DNA of 39,835 bases from Nemertoderma westbladi (GCA_032718475.1 JAUCBJ010002050.1:1-39835), one strand, 5' to 3'; shown: positions 20,316 through 32,891, counted from the first letter of the stretch. Notes: generated by a model not told the origin, from the letters alone. Numbers and translations: made by a program.

Positions 20316-23165
20316 TACTTTTATTTCATTTTTTTTTATCGGTGGTTAACAAGGCGTTTTAGAACTACAAGGCCATGCAGCCTTGTGGAACTGGAGCCGG
20401 ACTGGAGGCAAACTATTTTTTGTTATATTTCATAATTTATAATCACTCATTTTTAAAATACTATAACAAAGTTTAAAATATTTTATTCTGGAAATATAAT
20501 TATTATAAAATAAATTATTAAAAATAATATTCATAAATAAATTATTGCGCTGTACTTGTGTTTTCAATAAGGCGTTCTAAACTGTCTAAACCGTTCTAAA
20601 ATTTACTAGCTAATTTCAATGTTTAATTTACAAAGCAAAAACACACTGGAAATTTAATGTAATTGCCAAATTAATACATTTCTACTATAAAATGAACGAA
20701 TTTTGTTCCTTTAACACAGCCTATCAAATTGATTGCATGTTAAATATTCTAGAACGTTTGCTAGTATGTTAATATAAAATATATTTATACTAAATATATT
20801 TATTATTTTATTTATGTTCTAGAACAGTGTATAATAATAATATTTTGTTCTAGCTACCATGCATTTTACTAGCTATCATAATAATTTAATTGAAATATTT
20901 AATAGTTTTATAAATATTTTTGTATAGTTGCTAATGATTTTGCAACCGTTTCGTATGCCAGTACTTATTTTTTCTACAAAATGTCTTATTTTATAAATAA
21001 CGTATTTTTGGGGCAACAGGGCTACTAGGGCGTGAATTTCAGCTAAAATGTTGATATTTTGTATTTGCTATGAATATTCTTCAATACTATACTATACCTT
21101 AATTACCCTAACATCTATAATTAAGAAATCAAATAAAAAGGATGGCATGGATAATACAAAATAATCAATATATAATTTATTATGAAGTGAAATTAATAGT
21201 ATCTTTCTCTCCTAGGTCGACTAAGACCCTACTCTCTTATGTAATTCTTCCCTAAACAATTAACCCTAAACCTGTGGCTGCATTCTCGAACTTAAACCCA
21301 GATCGCCAATCGCCATTTAGAATTTGATCGTTGATCCCCTGATGCAGTTCCCTGTAGCCAAAATACAGCAAAGAAACCTATGCCCTTTATTCATCCCATT
21401 ACTACTCGAAATCGGTTATAATAATTATATTTCTAGAATGCTACTTCCTACAATAAGTTATATTATTCGTAATATAATAGAGGCTCCAGCCTATGCCCCG
21501 TAGGAATTTTAAATATGACTCAGCTATCCTACATAGATGTTTAGTACAGACCCAGGCTGCCCCCTGGCCATAACCACTCCTCAAAGTCACTGTGGTGATG
21601 TGTTGTGGACCGTCTCCAGTACTCGACTGCCCTTCCATTGGGGTTGTCTGCAAATACAATTAATAAAATACGGTGAGTGGTGATCATAAAAAAATAGGTA
21701 AAACGCAATCAACTACATATAATTTCTATGTCAAATTAAATGACTGTTTAAATAATTAAATGTATTTGTATCAAAACTTGGGAGAATTCCTCAAATTTAT
21801 TGGGCTACCTACAAACCTTAGCAAATAACCTCAATCTAGATTTGTACTTTGCGCGGCCATAGCATGACAATTTGCATTTTTTTTCTTAATAATGTAACTG
21901 TTGGGTTTTGCGCGGTTTTGATGGCACCGGAGCCCCATTGCTAATATAATAGGTTTACAGCTGAAGTGCGCGAAATATTCAAATGTCCAATGTGGAAAGC
22001 CCTTTATACTTGAGCAATTAAAAGTGACAAGTGAAGAGCAAACTCAAACTGCTATGCTTAGCAGTAAACAACTTAAATCCGACGCCACCCCGCCCCCACG
22101 AGAAGAAAATTAAGTTTAATTAGGACAAGTATATTTAATGACGTCATGTATTGCAAACGTGATCATTCCTTCAGAATTTGACTCCAAACAAAGAGTAATC
22201 TGCTATCGTAATGTATAAATCTCAAAACCATCAAAAATCTAATTAATTTACATTTGAAACTGACATGAATCAATTTGTCTTGACTAACCCATTTCATTGC
22301 ATCATCGGTTACGTTCTGGCCATATATTTTCGAGTTACTTTTTTTCATGTTTATCGGTTGGTTTCAGTAATCCCTATGAACTAGTTTTCATTGTTCTTGT
22401 AAAAACCACCAATACGCGTGGGTGGATAGTTGCGGGTGAAGTGATGGAGGTCAACTGCAGGTCACGTGATATATAATACCTTAGATATCCAATTAATTAT
22501 CGGTTATATTCATAGTAGGTTTGTAATTAAATTATTAAGGCAAGTGAAACAGCGTTTAACAAACGAATGATAAACTTAATCGTTTCAAGCTTATACTCAG
22601 ACAAAAAACAATCTGAGTTTATTGATAAGATAGCTTCCAGCCGAAATGATAAGATGTCGGCCCAGAAATATACACCCCGAATAGCATGGCATATACACCT
22701 ACAAGATTTATAGATTCATAGCACGGCCTTATAGCGTCTTGACCAGTTCATTACAGCTGCGGTTCTAATAATTACCAACTTGAATGAACACTGCGCGTGT
22801 AACATTTATATGTCCGAACCACGGAAAGTATTAAAATCCGAAGGAATGGAACCGGGAGAACGTGCGTGAACCTATTAAAGTAGCTCGATTTATTGGTGTG
22901 ACGTCACAAGAAAACTTATATGCGAGTGCAAGTAGGTCACTATTCCGTATCCCCGGTACGTTAATACGTATTACCGAATATGTCACATTTTGAACATCCG
23001 AGCATGCCTATAATCTTCTCGTAAAATGTAGCGGATCATGCTACTAATTCCACATCGATGCCAGTATAGTATCATGTGCTAGATGTTGGAATATCATATA
23101 CGAAACTTTCACGAGCAAAATCTATAGCATATTTTTATGGAAATCAATGAAAACAAATACAATTT
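20316..23165. other. Shared non-coding sequence of unit B, no supported gene
   Basis: Counterpart of 6838-9600, collinear apart from small indels. About 120 extra bases at roughly 22617-22735 have no equivalent in unit A and no target site duplication that I can see, so a deletion in unit A is as likely as an insertion here. Confidence 0.5.
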
Positions 23166-23171
23166 ATCGTA

Positions 23172-23613
23172 AGAGTTTAAACGGAGCAATGGATGGGTGG
23201 TGTATAGAAAAAAACTCAGTTTTTGGCTATATTTCGATCTCCTTACGGATGACCTATGCTATTAGCAGTCAGCCAGCTTCAGTCATCATTTATAAGTATT
23301 GATTTAATTATGAAAGTGTATTGCAATTTCTTATTTGTTTGATTGGAGAAATAAATATAATGATAATGATAATGATAATGACCGTCTTCAGGCTGTAATT
23401 TAATAACCGGTACGTTGGCCTATCAGAAATTATAAATTGCACAAATTTGAAAATACCGCTAAAGGTCAAATTGAAAACATTACATGGAGTTAATAGTCTA
23501 CTGTAGAATTAATGAGCGAAGATGATATGTGTGAAAGGATAGGTGTATAATTAAATTATTACTATTATTTTGTTCTAATTTACACCACCCATCCATTGCT
23601 CCGTTTAAACTCC
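23172..23613. mobile_element. MITE with 31-bp terminal inverted repeats, carrying a nested insertion (unit B)
   Basis: The same element as in unit A, with arms at 23173-23203 and 23582-23612. The interior is interrupted by a 123-bp retroposed fragment at 23255-23377. Confidence 0.85.
23249..23383 (+). mobile_element. Short LINE/SINE 3' tail insertion with ATGACC target site duplication
   Basis: Present only in unit B. The insert 23255-23377 is flanked by atgacc at 23249-23254 and 23378-23383, while unit A has a single ggatgaccgtcttc. It ends in ataaatataatgataatgat, an ATAATG microsatellite tail of the kind found on CR1/L2-group retroposons. The orientation is plus, and only about 120 bases of the 3' end were copied. 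Confidence 0.85.
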
Positions 23614-23669
23614 TATGTTAATTCGACATGGATGTTAGACCACTTAAATACAACTTATTATTATTATAG

Positions 23670-23891
23670 ATGATCATCTTTATTGTATTGACGCTGCTTC
23701 TCTTTTGGGGCTTCGGACTAAGCGACCCTTCATGTTGTTTCGAATACACATTGGCAAGACGTCCCAGTTCCTGTAAATGTCCGGAGTTGGACAACCTTAC
23801 GTACTGGACCGTGGACGTGGGAAAGAGGTCAGACGGGGGCCACGACCAACGGTTACAAAGGAAACGCTGGAAACCATTTATTTTGAAATAA
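23670..23891 (+). CDS. Candidate secreted neuropeptide precursor, orexin-like (unit B)
   Basis: Duplicate of the 9972-10193 frame, also 73 codons with the same stop. Only three bases differ: one silent (Ile), Pro21 to Ser just before the CC pair in the predicted mature peptide, and His66 to Arg in the C-terminal extension. The signal peptide, all four cysteines and the GKR amidation site are unchanged, and the upstream attattattatag|ATG context is preserved. Retention of the open frame in both units is modest support for function, since 1-2% divergence alone would leave many frames intact. Confidence 0.6.
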   Translation: MIIFIVLTLLLFWGFGLSDPSCCFEYTLARRPSSCKCPELDNLTYWTVDVGKRSDGGHDQRLQRKRWKPFILK

Positions 23892-24215
23892 TTATATTTT
23901 ATGTATTTTTGTTATAGAAGCCGTATTTTCGAAAACACTACATAGAAATGTAACATTATTATAAATATATTTAGAATATGAGAAGGGGGAGATGGATAAT
24001 TAAATAATTAGAGATTATATGCTTGGAGATACGCTAAATAATTGAGTTTGTGTTATTACATAACGCTATGAATGTCACATTTTATTGTGACGATAAATTA
24101 CAATTATTTGTAGTTAATATTTATTAACTATTATGCATACTTCTTCACCATTTCAAATCAAAACGTCACATGAGTAAGCGTTCTCTCAAATAAACAGTAT
24201 AAAGCTGCTTTACTT

Positions 24216-24276
24216 GGCAGGTATCTACTACGGTACCTCATAAAGGTATAATATTATGGTGTAGTAGATACCTGTC
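24216..24276. repeat. Near-perfect 16-bp inverted repeat (hairpin), unit B
   Basis: The arms at 24216-24231 and 24261-24276 are identical to those of unit A, while the loop carries a difference (ggtacctcata against ggtaccatata). Confidence 0.75.
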
Positions 24277-24284
24277 AAAATATT

Positions 24285-24700
24285 ACTTCCAGAACATTAC
24301 AAACAATAAAATGTGGGAGAAGGGTAAAACAGTCAGACATCCTCGCAAACACAACCTATAGGCCTACTGTAGTTCAGTTGGTACTTTTAGATCGCTGCAA
24401 AGAATCAACTCTAAATAATTTAAAATGGGCCGAAATTAAAGCATTACAAACAACGAAATGGGAGCATGATTTGATTTTCGAACAGTTGTCGCCTCCTAAC
24501 GGCAGACTGGGGAACTGCAGACTGTTGAGCGTCCTTCCTAAACACACAGACTATGCTGTAATAAAACCCTCCCAAGAACCAGCAAAAAAAAACATTTCAA
24601 ACAAAGAAATGGGAGAAGGTTTTCACTTTCAGATATTTCGCCCCCTAGCGGCAGACTGGATAACTGCATACTTCTGAGCGTCCTCCCAAACACGCAGCCT
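24285..24700 (+). repeat. CTCF-motif repeat monomers (unit B)
   Basis: Identical to unit A over essentially the whole stretch. The identical tract extends from about 24326 to 24846, against 10631-11151 in unit A. Confidence 0.75.
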
Positions 24701-25514
24701 ATTATGGTCAGGTACATATTTGCAGAATGTCAGTTAGAACAGTTTGAGTCTGATGGTTCAACTGCTGTTATACAGTTTCCTACCAGCTGAAATAGTTTGG
24801 CCGAAACCGGGACAGGCCCGGGTTTTAGACAGTCCCGATTCTAAGGCCCCTGGCATGATCGGCTACTCTGTCCATATAGCCTCTGGGCTCGAAAAATAGA
24901 CATAAACCGAAAAACGCCATAGGCGCAATAATAAAAACAGCAGCTGCTGTATATATGGAAATTTAGAAGAGGGCCTCGTATTGCTATTCAATGGATTGGC
25001 CCAAACTGCAGAGAAATATATTACTTGCCAAGTTTTACAGTAAGCAAACAGAAACTATTAGTTTGCAATGTATTGCCCCGTCAGCTGGTAGCTCTCCCCA
25101 GTGAATCCTATGTGAATATCCAAACAATAAACCAACTACTAATAATTGTGGCGGTGTATTTAATTTTAATTAATGCGACATTGACCTCTTTATGCAATGC
25201 TTAGACAAACTATACTATAGAATATTACACTATATTATATACAATACAATACATAGACGTACACCCAGAGGACTGGCCAGAAGTATAGCCAGAGTGATAG
25301 TATGAATGACCTCATTCATTGATTAGAATTAATAATAGAGACTCAAATAGATCAGTGCTGTAAGTACAAATAGTAAATTATATTGCCAATTTACCAACTT
25401 GCAGGGGAGGAGTAGTCGTACTTTTGCGTTATTATAGTAGTAGAGATAGTGATATGGGACATTTAAACAAATTTGGGTTGACTTTACGAAATGGTTGCAC
25501 TCGTTTTTTAGGGG

Positions 25515-25880
25515 GTCTTAAACATAGCAACGGAGTGCCATAGCAAAAACTCGTACAGTAGATATGACGAGTTGAAATTTAAGAAAGATTACTATTTTGG
25601 ATATGAAGAATTTAATGGCATATTTAGTATGTTGAAAATACCATAGCAACCAAGTAAAAACGACCTTCAAAGTTAGAAGTAGTAGTAGTAGTAATATGTC
25701 CAAGTCTAAGGAACAATATGCACTACTTGCTTGCTTGCTGTTACCATGGCAACGTGTAACTTTGGCTAGAAACGGGCTATATATTAGCCATAGCGTCATT
25801 AAAATCAACCTCCACCCCCCACTATATTGAGTATAACGAATAATATGCAATAAGTTTCAATTTCTAGATGCCATGGCAAC
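25515..25880. promoter_or_regulatory. Cluster of CCATRGCAAC motifs (unit B)
   Basis: Counterpart of 13036-13392. All CATRGCAAC copies are retained except one near 25543, where ccatagcaaaaac has lost the motif. A small insertion (cctccacccccc) follows near 25809. Confidence 0.4.
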
Positions 25881-26484
25881 TTGTCAGAATTGTTAACAAA
25901 TGCCAGCAGAATACTACTGCTGTTGGCTAGAGAGATACGATTGCCTGAATCCAAAACGTAACAAACAGATCTACTAAACAGTCTGCCAACAAACAAAAGC
26001 GACTCCTAAACTAATAACTCCTAACTAGCGCAGCGAATCCTAAACTAACACCGCTGACGGGCCGGCTATGTCCGTAATTATATTATAAGGGGCGTAATAA
26101 TTATATGGGGCGGTGTGATTTATATGGGGTGTGGGTTTGCTAGCTAAATACTAGCAGGCTATTCAGCTGACAAAAATCCTAGTCTTTATATAATAATACA
26201 AAATAAAACAATACAATGTTCTAGAACGCGTGTGTGTGTCAATTTAAATCGAACAAAAGGCAGTACAAAATAATATTGAACAGTTTACGTAAAAAAATAT
26301 ACACCTTTTTTTACTATGGGTTGGTGGCTGGTAGGGCGAAAAATTGGGTGTTAGATTGCTAGAATTGCCTTCTGTACGTGTAGGTTTAATACTCACAAAT
26401 CGGTTGGTTTAAAAACATAACTCTACAATGGAGCGTTTAATATCTGAATGGGTCATGAGCGCCTCAGAATCTATTTATAGAGTT

Positions 26485-26528
26485 GGGCGCTATATAAATA
26501 ATAGTTTATTATTATTATTATTATTAAA
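26485..26528 (+). mobile_element. L2-like LINE 3' tail remnant with TTA microsatellite (unit B)
   Basis: Unit B counterpart of 14022-14069, one TTA unit shorter. Confidence 0.6.
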
Positions 26529-26999
26529 TGCTGAGGACTCTCCTTCGTATTTGGGATTGAATCGGGCATGCAAGGTGTTAGTAACTACGCCTGAATTCGG
26601 CAACCTGTCCAGACTATAATTATGAAGGATAGTGTAGTGCTGTTATTTACTACTGTACTGATAGCTAGCCTGGTTTCTAATCTAGAATTTTGCGGTCTAG
26701 GTGTTACGGCGGCAGCTCCTATCAGTACTTTGGAAAAGGACACCATATAGTGTTAGTATAACCATCTTAGTCCTAATGAATGTTTTACACCAAAGTAGCT
26801 GTAAACTGCCCTCTGTCTAGTTAAAATAAACGAATTCAGGCAGAACAGATGGCAGCCTACAGCCTACAAAAACAATTTGCTGTTAAAATAGCCACAAAAT
26901 ACGCCGTCGAATACTTAAACAAAATACCGCTAAATACGCCCTTGGCCCCTGTAGGAGTATGAAGGTCAACTGTAGGATTTTCTACCTGATCTGATCACA

Positions 27000-27970
27000 A
27001 TCCTCCTTGAGTGAATGATCCAATATTTCAACGTGGCGATTGGCAACGAATGGCTTGAACTGAACTTTGGCATTGTTGAGGTACTACTACTACTAGGATC
27101 GGCATGCTGCATTGCAGCTGCATTTTTAAGAATGCTGTGCCGGCTTGTCAACAAAATTGCACCGCCACAACTCCCTATCACCCATGACATTTGCTAGATC
27201 ATCCGCATCTTTAAGGCCAGTGTCCTTTAAGATGCGTCTCAAGAAAGTCATGGGCTGTCCACCATGCTTATTCACTCCATGAGGCTGCCAAAGTACAAGA
27301 TTGTGCACTGGCTGGTCCTCACGGCGAAAGCAATGTCCTGCAAAGCGGAGGCGATTTTGTTCTAGTGTCAAGCTTGGGGGAACCAATAAGACACCTCCAA
27401 TGTTATATAGTGTCTGGTTGGAGATGTGTGCATTGTACTTGACACAATGTACCCGGCGTAGCATTCTTGTGAATGTGCCATCCAGAGATTTGGTGTCCTC
27501 AGCAGTTAGAGCCCAGCATGGACTCCCGTAGAGGAGTACTGGAACTACTGCTGCTCTAAATAATCGGACCTTAAGTTTCCGATTAATTCTAGGTGACTTC
27601 CAAATCCTGGAAAGCCTATTCAAGGCTGCCCATGCCTTTCCCTTACGTATTCGAAGGTCCTCACCTGACTTCCGGATCCATGATCCCAGGTAACAGAAGT
27701 CGTCCACATGCTCAAGCATACCATCCTTTGAGCTTATGCTCATCCGATCAGAGACTTGCTGAGGACTTTCAAAGTTAACTGTCAGAATTTTGGTCTTTCT
27801 GGAGTTAATAAAAAGACCAACACTAGAAGCATTGTTGAGGTAGAATAATACCGAAGTAGCATCAGTCCAATATGTGACTTTCAGACTGGCCTCGAACTCA
27901 CGCTGAACTAACTGAGCAATGGTTGTCACTAATGTCACTGCCTGTAACCCTGCCCACGGTATCGTCATGT
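27000..27970 (-). mobile_element. BEL/Pao fragment split by a LINE insertion (unit B)
   Basis: Unit B counterpart of 14490-14755. The right portion (27843-27967, minus) keeps IPWAGLQ, WTDATSVLFYLNN, and the left portion (about 27000-27083) keeps the FVANR-side sequence. Between them sits a 746-bp LINE piece with 13-bp target site duplications. Confidence 0.75.
27071..27842 (-). mobile_element. 5'-truncated LINE insertion with 13-bp target site duplications, unit B only
   Basis: cattgttgaggta is repeated exactly at 27071-27083 and 27830-27842, and unit A has it once. The insert 27084-27829 is on the minus strand. Its 3' end at the left carries a TAG/CTA trinucleotide tail (ctactactacta). It encodes the C-terminal end of a LINE ORF2: FCYLGSWI, RKGKAWAALNRL, IWKS, LLYGSPCWALT, LDGTFTRMLRR, RFAGHCFRRED, LVLWQPHGVNK and a stop at 27126-27128. 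Clade assignment (RTE-like or another APE group) is unsure. The apparent 296-codon frame 27126-28016 is a chimera whose first ~58 codons come from the BEL/Pao fragment. Confidence 0.9.
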
Positions 27971-27980
27971 TCTTCTTAAA

Positions 27981-29383
27981 CATTGTCTCACCTAAACATA
28001 AACACCATAAACACATTATATAATCAGGATTACGACTCTAACCTTTCTGAGGTCAATGATGAGATTCGATCAGAGTTATGCCACTGTAATGTTTTGAGCA
28101 GTAAAATAACTCCTGAGTTAGTTAGTACATGATGCTTTGCACAAACTACACGACGGTAAATCAGATGTAAACCAGACCTTTGACTCCGGAGTTCTAATAA
28201 ACTGCGGTCCCTTATTTGAACAATGTTTGGCTGAATTATTCAATTCTTTTCTTATCCATGGTTTCGTTTCTAAGTGTTTACTTCTCGTAGCGTTTGTCCC
28301 CTTAGTCAAGAATAAATTGTCTGACCTCACTGATATATTAAATTACCGTGCCATTGCGATATCTTCTCTACTCATCAAGGCCTTTGAATGGGTGCTGCTG
28401 TTGAGTCAAGGTAGTAAGTTGAAGTTCGATGTTTGGATTTCGTCCCGGTTCAAGCACTGTTATGTGTTCATGGACAGCTGTTGAAGTGATAAAGTATTAT
28501 TCCCGAAATTCAACGCCAGTGTTTGGATGTTTACTGGACCTTATAAAAGCATTTGATCTTGTCGAATGGAATAAGTTATTTATAGAACTGTTAAAGTTTT
28601 AAAGGGGTTTGTCCATTATTTGTTAGGTGTTTGGTTTGGATCTATGTAAACCAATCCTGTTATGTTCGATGGAATAATATATCATCTAGTAAATTTGGGG
28701 TGGCTAATGGTGTTCGTCAAGGTTCAATATCACATACATACATATTACACGTTCTACATTATTTTGTGTTATTTTAAATTTACTTATTTTCAAGTTGAGA
28801 TCATCAAAAGTTGGTTGCCATATCGGTTCATATTACTTTGGTGCACTTGTTTATGCTATTCTACTATTATGTCCCTATTTTACTGAATTAAAATTTATGG
28901 TCGATATCTGTAAGAACTTTTGTAAACATTATCATTTACGTCTTAGTACTGATCCAGATCCTAAAAAATGTAAAACAAAATGTATTCCGTTTAACTTTAA
29001 TTGGTGACCTCGTACATGTAGAATAGTTGTTAATGACATATTATTACCATGGGGTTAAAGAGGCTGTGCACTTAGGGAATCTTTCAATTATAAATAACAA
29101 TAGGTTGTGCATACGGTTTTTAGGTTATCTAACCATGTTTGTTTGTCATTCTCAATCGGGCACGAATTGTAGGCGCATTGCTAATGATTGTTAACTATTT
29201 AATTTAAATAGCGTCACTCCAGCCTTGGCAAACCAGTTGTCGTACATTGAAACGCTTGTTAATCATAAGTGGAGAACTCCAGTTTGTAAGGAATTATCTT
29301 TAGCTATTATAGAACTCTTGTCAATCCCAGGGTTCACCAAGGATGAGTTGATCGCAATGCGTAACTTTGTCTCGTCGTATTAA
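27981..29383 (+). pseudogene. Old APE-type LINE reverse transcriptase remnant (unit B)
   Basis: Counterpart of 14760-16466. It keeps the NYRAIAISSLLIKAFEW segment better than unit A, where gtgcca of this stretch is deleted. A 320-bp block (15848-16167 of unit A, including the FIGQ...SPLWNL part) is missing, with the join at aatcttt|caattata near 29087. The YADD Asp pair is absent here too, and the C-terminal block ends at 29381-29383. Confidence 0.8.
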
Positions 29384-30198
29384 ATTATATTTAACATTAT
29401 TTCTACGAATTATTTTTATTATTCGAAGATGAAGCAGATACAACAGCACCTCCACCAGAAAATCTAATAAGCGAGTCTGACTGAATTTGAACCATATTCG
29501 ATGACGGACCAGATACAACAGCACTGCCACAGGAAACTCTTCTAACTGACACTACTTCATTCTAACCATATTCGAAATATTTTGTAGTTTGTTCTAGTAA
29601 CACTTTCACCTCCTTTGTATTTATAGAGAATATAGAGCATTGTCTTTTACCTTCACTATTGTGCCACATTCACGTGATGATTTGTCATTGTGACAAATAA
29701 AGGTGTCACTTTTCACCAAGCATTCCATTTTTAAATACCTTTAATTCAATACATTCAATACACACATAATTTTGTTTGATTTGAATTAATTACAATAAAT
29801 GAAGTAAAAATGCAGAATACATTCCGCAATAATACAAATATTCTGTTACATAAAGTAGTTAGTTATCTTATTAATTAAAATACATAACCTACACTACTGA
29901 CAGACTGATGAACACAGAATGCAAAAAAAAATGAGACAAAAATAATCACTGAATTAACGTACTAATATGTAATGGTAATCAATGAATGAATGTATGAATA
30001 GGTAGTTTTGAGTCACCTTGGCCTGACTCAGTACTGCTGTACTACAGTACATAATGGTATGTATGTTTCTCTGGTTTTGTCCTGTACACACATAAAACAG
30101 TCCTTGGACTACCCAACTAGCCTCACTGGACTACAAGTATCTATAGAATAGACTAGAGCTACTGGTAGGCCTACATCTTCTGAATTGCTGCTACAGTA
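29384..30198. other. Shared non-coding sequence of unit B, no supported gene
   Basis: Counterpart of 16467-17300 with only one copy of the 27-bp block that is doubled in unit A. No coding frame, RNA gene or mobile element is seen apart from the LINE that interrupts it at 30203. Confidence 0.5.
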
Positions 30199-32891
30199 TG
30201 TTATAGATAGATAGATAGATTTATTTATACATTATGTAAAAACAATAACAAATACACCAAACAATGTACCGGTATAAAGGTATTGTCCAACATAACATAT
30301 AGGATTACCCCTAAAGCTTTGCAGCTTATTTCCAAGGGGGTCCTTTATGTTACTTGGTTACAAATACAATATTACACTACGCTAACCTAAAACCAATATA
30401 AAACGTAATTACACTATGTACATGTACAACTTTACCGAGAGCGTGACAATGCCCGACTCAACGATAAAGATGTAATGTACAGAACAATTTATTATAAAAC
30501 GTAATTACAGTATAAATAGTAAATAATTAATAAACTAATAACTTACTGTAGGACTATTGTACCTATTTTTACATTGCACACGGAGATGAGATTTAACTGC
30601 AGATTTAAAAGAATGTTGATTATTTAGGTTTTTAATTTCATTAGGCAGAGCGTTCCAATTTTTTATGCCGTTAAAAATGAAAGTATCAGATTCAAAGGAT
30701 TTACAATTCGGGAGGTAGAAGTTTGAAGCACTAGCTCTGGTACTGTAAGAGTGTGTATCGCGTACTCTGTTGAATTTTTGTTTTAGGTAATTGGGACATT
30801 TACCATTATACACTTTATGCACATGGTTAAGGCGTAGCTGCTTAACTCTACTATCTAAGTTAAGTAGTCCAGATTCAGAAAAGTCATCTGGAGTTAGGTG
30901 GTGCCTAGGTTTGTAGTCTTTAATAAATCGTACTACTTTATTCTGAGCTACTTGTAATTTACATTTAAGCTGTTTGGTTAAGCCTTCATACCAAGAAGAG
31001 CACGCATAGTCCATGTGACACTGTATTAAAGAAGAGCAAAGTAACTTGCGGGAGTCGGTGTTCAAACTATTTTTATTTCTGTATAGAAACCTAAGCCTAC
31101 TGTTAACTTTCGAGAAAATATTTTTCACTGTACTTTCTCCGGATAAGCAGTTATCCAATGTGGCGCCTAAATATTTAACTTCCTTTTTATTTTCAATCTT
31201 ATGTCCATTACTAGTGACTTCAAACTTAGTTACCTTCTTTAACTTTCTTTTGGAACCAAACAAAATACTTTCAGTTTTACCGTAGTGAATGGATAGCTTA
31301 TTATCAACCAACCACTCATTACAGGATTCTAGAACTGCACTTAACTTTTGGGAAATATGGATAGGATCTTTATGAGAGAAAATAAGAGCACTGTCGTCGG
31401 CATATAAAATGAGTTTAAAATCGGGATCTATACTACTTATCATATCATTTACATAGCATACAAAAAGCAGAGGACCTAATATACTACCTTGCGGTACACC
31501 ACAGGTAATCTCTTGTACAGTAGACAGCGATTTGCTAATGACTACAGTTTGACCTCTGTCTGACAGGTAGGACTTGAACCAGTCTATAGAACCTACACCC
31601 ATCAGGCCTAACTTACCAAGCAGAATTTCGTGATCTACAGTATCGAAAGCCTTTTGTAGGTCCAACATTACCATACCAGTATATAAACCCTTTGCGTTAT
31701 TACATCTAATTGTATCAGTTAAGTTAATAAGGCAGGTGTCTGTAGAATATGAATTACGAAAACCGGACTGAAGTTCATAGATCAGATTTAGCCTACTAAG
31801 ATGTGCCTCCAGCTGTAGAAAAACAGAACGTTCTAGAATTTTAGATACAATACTTAAGATACTAACAGGTCTGTAATTACAGGGTTCTACTTTACTATTC
31901 TTTTTATACAGAGGAACAACCTTAGCTAATTTCAGTTCGTCTGGTACTACATTATCTACGATAGAGTAATTAATAATAAAAGTAATAGGCACTTTAAGTA
32001 CTTCAGCACCATCCTTAAGAAAACGGGCAGGTATTAGATCTAGACCGGTACTTTTTGAGGCTGATAGGCTAAGTAGATTTTTAAAAACGAAATCCTCAGA
32101 AACGGGTTTTAAAAATAACTTTTCTGAATTTTGTAACTTTTCTAAATAAAAATTATTTAGAGTTTCGGACCCTATACTATATTTATTACTTGATAACGGT
32201 AATTTCTTAACTAAATTAGAGGCAACATTAGTAAAATAATTATTAAATAAATTACTAACTAGAGTATGATCATGAATCAGCTCACCGTTATCTTGCAGAA
32301 CAATATTCGATTTAGATTTAAGGTTTTTATAACCTAAAGATTTTAGGGTAGACCATAGACTTTTAGGATTATCTTTATTCTCACTTATTTTGTTGTACAA
32401 ATATTCAGATTTAGCTTTTTTTATTTCCCGTTGGACAAGGTTTCTATATTTGCAGTAATTATTATAATCAGCTAAAACACGGTATTTCCTAAATTTATAC
32501 AAATAGTTATCTCTTTCTCTGATATTACTAAGAATACCCGAGGTCATCCAGGGCTCAGTGCGTTGTTTAAGACTAATTTCTTTAATTGGTGCTACAGTAT
32601 TAAGTGCCTTTAAAAATATATCTTTAAAAACAGTGTACGCAAGGTTAATGTCAGCGGCCTTAAAACAGGGTTCCCAGTCAGAATTAACTAACAAACTTAA
32701 AAAGCGTTCCTTGCTGTAATTTTTCATAGACCTAACTGTTACTGTTTTATGATCCCCGAAAAAAGATTTTTGTGTCTTTCTTGTGCAAAAAACTATAAAA
32801 TGATCGCTTAGACCTATAGGTAAAACCCCAGATTGAGAAATAATATCGGTATTATTACAAAGGATGTGATCTAGTAAAGTAGAAGTTTGTT
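30199..32891 (-). mobile_element. CR1/Jockey-group LINE, 5'-truncated, unit B only
   Basis: The insert 30203-32887 is flanked by tgtt (30199-30202 and 32888-32891), and unit A has cagtatgttgaccag uninterrupted at about 17305-17319. The orientation is minus. The 3' end at the left shows ...aataaa followed by four ATCT units (atagatagatagatag on plus). The 5' end is truncated within the endonuclease domain, and the 3' UTR is about 330 bp. Four-base TSDs are short for a LINE, so the exact edges may move by a base or two. Confidence 0.93.
30535..32887 (-). CDS. LINE ORF2 protein, C-terminal ~780 residues, uninterrupted
   Basis: The frame is open from the truncation point at 32887 to the stop at 30535-30537. 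The first Met (32727) is internal. The N-terminal part shows the end of the APE endonuclease, [12 protein letters not shown] then GLSDHF. Reverse transcriptase follows with [37 protein letters not shown], the intact box [13 protein letters not shown] and YADDS (codons at 31393-31404), then KYLGATLD and an L2/CR1-style C-terminus ([31 protein letters not shown]). All catalytic motifs are intact with no stop or frameshift, so the source element was probably active recently. The copy itself cannot move without its 5' end. Confidence 0.92.

Noticed and set aside
27126-28016. Single 296-residue protein on the minus strand
   Set aside because: The frame crosses a target site duplication and joins a BEL/Pao piece to a LINE piece; it is a chimera of nested elements.
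31046-31285. 79-codon plus frame
   Set aside because: Antisense shadow of the LINE reverse transcriptase frame.
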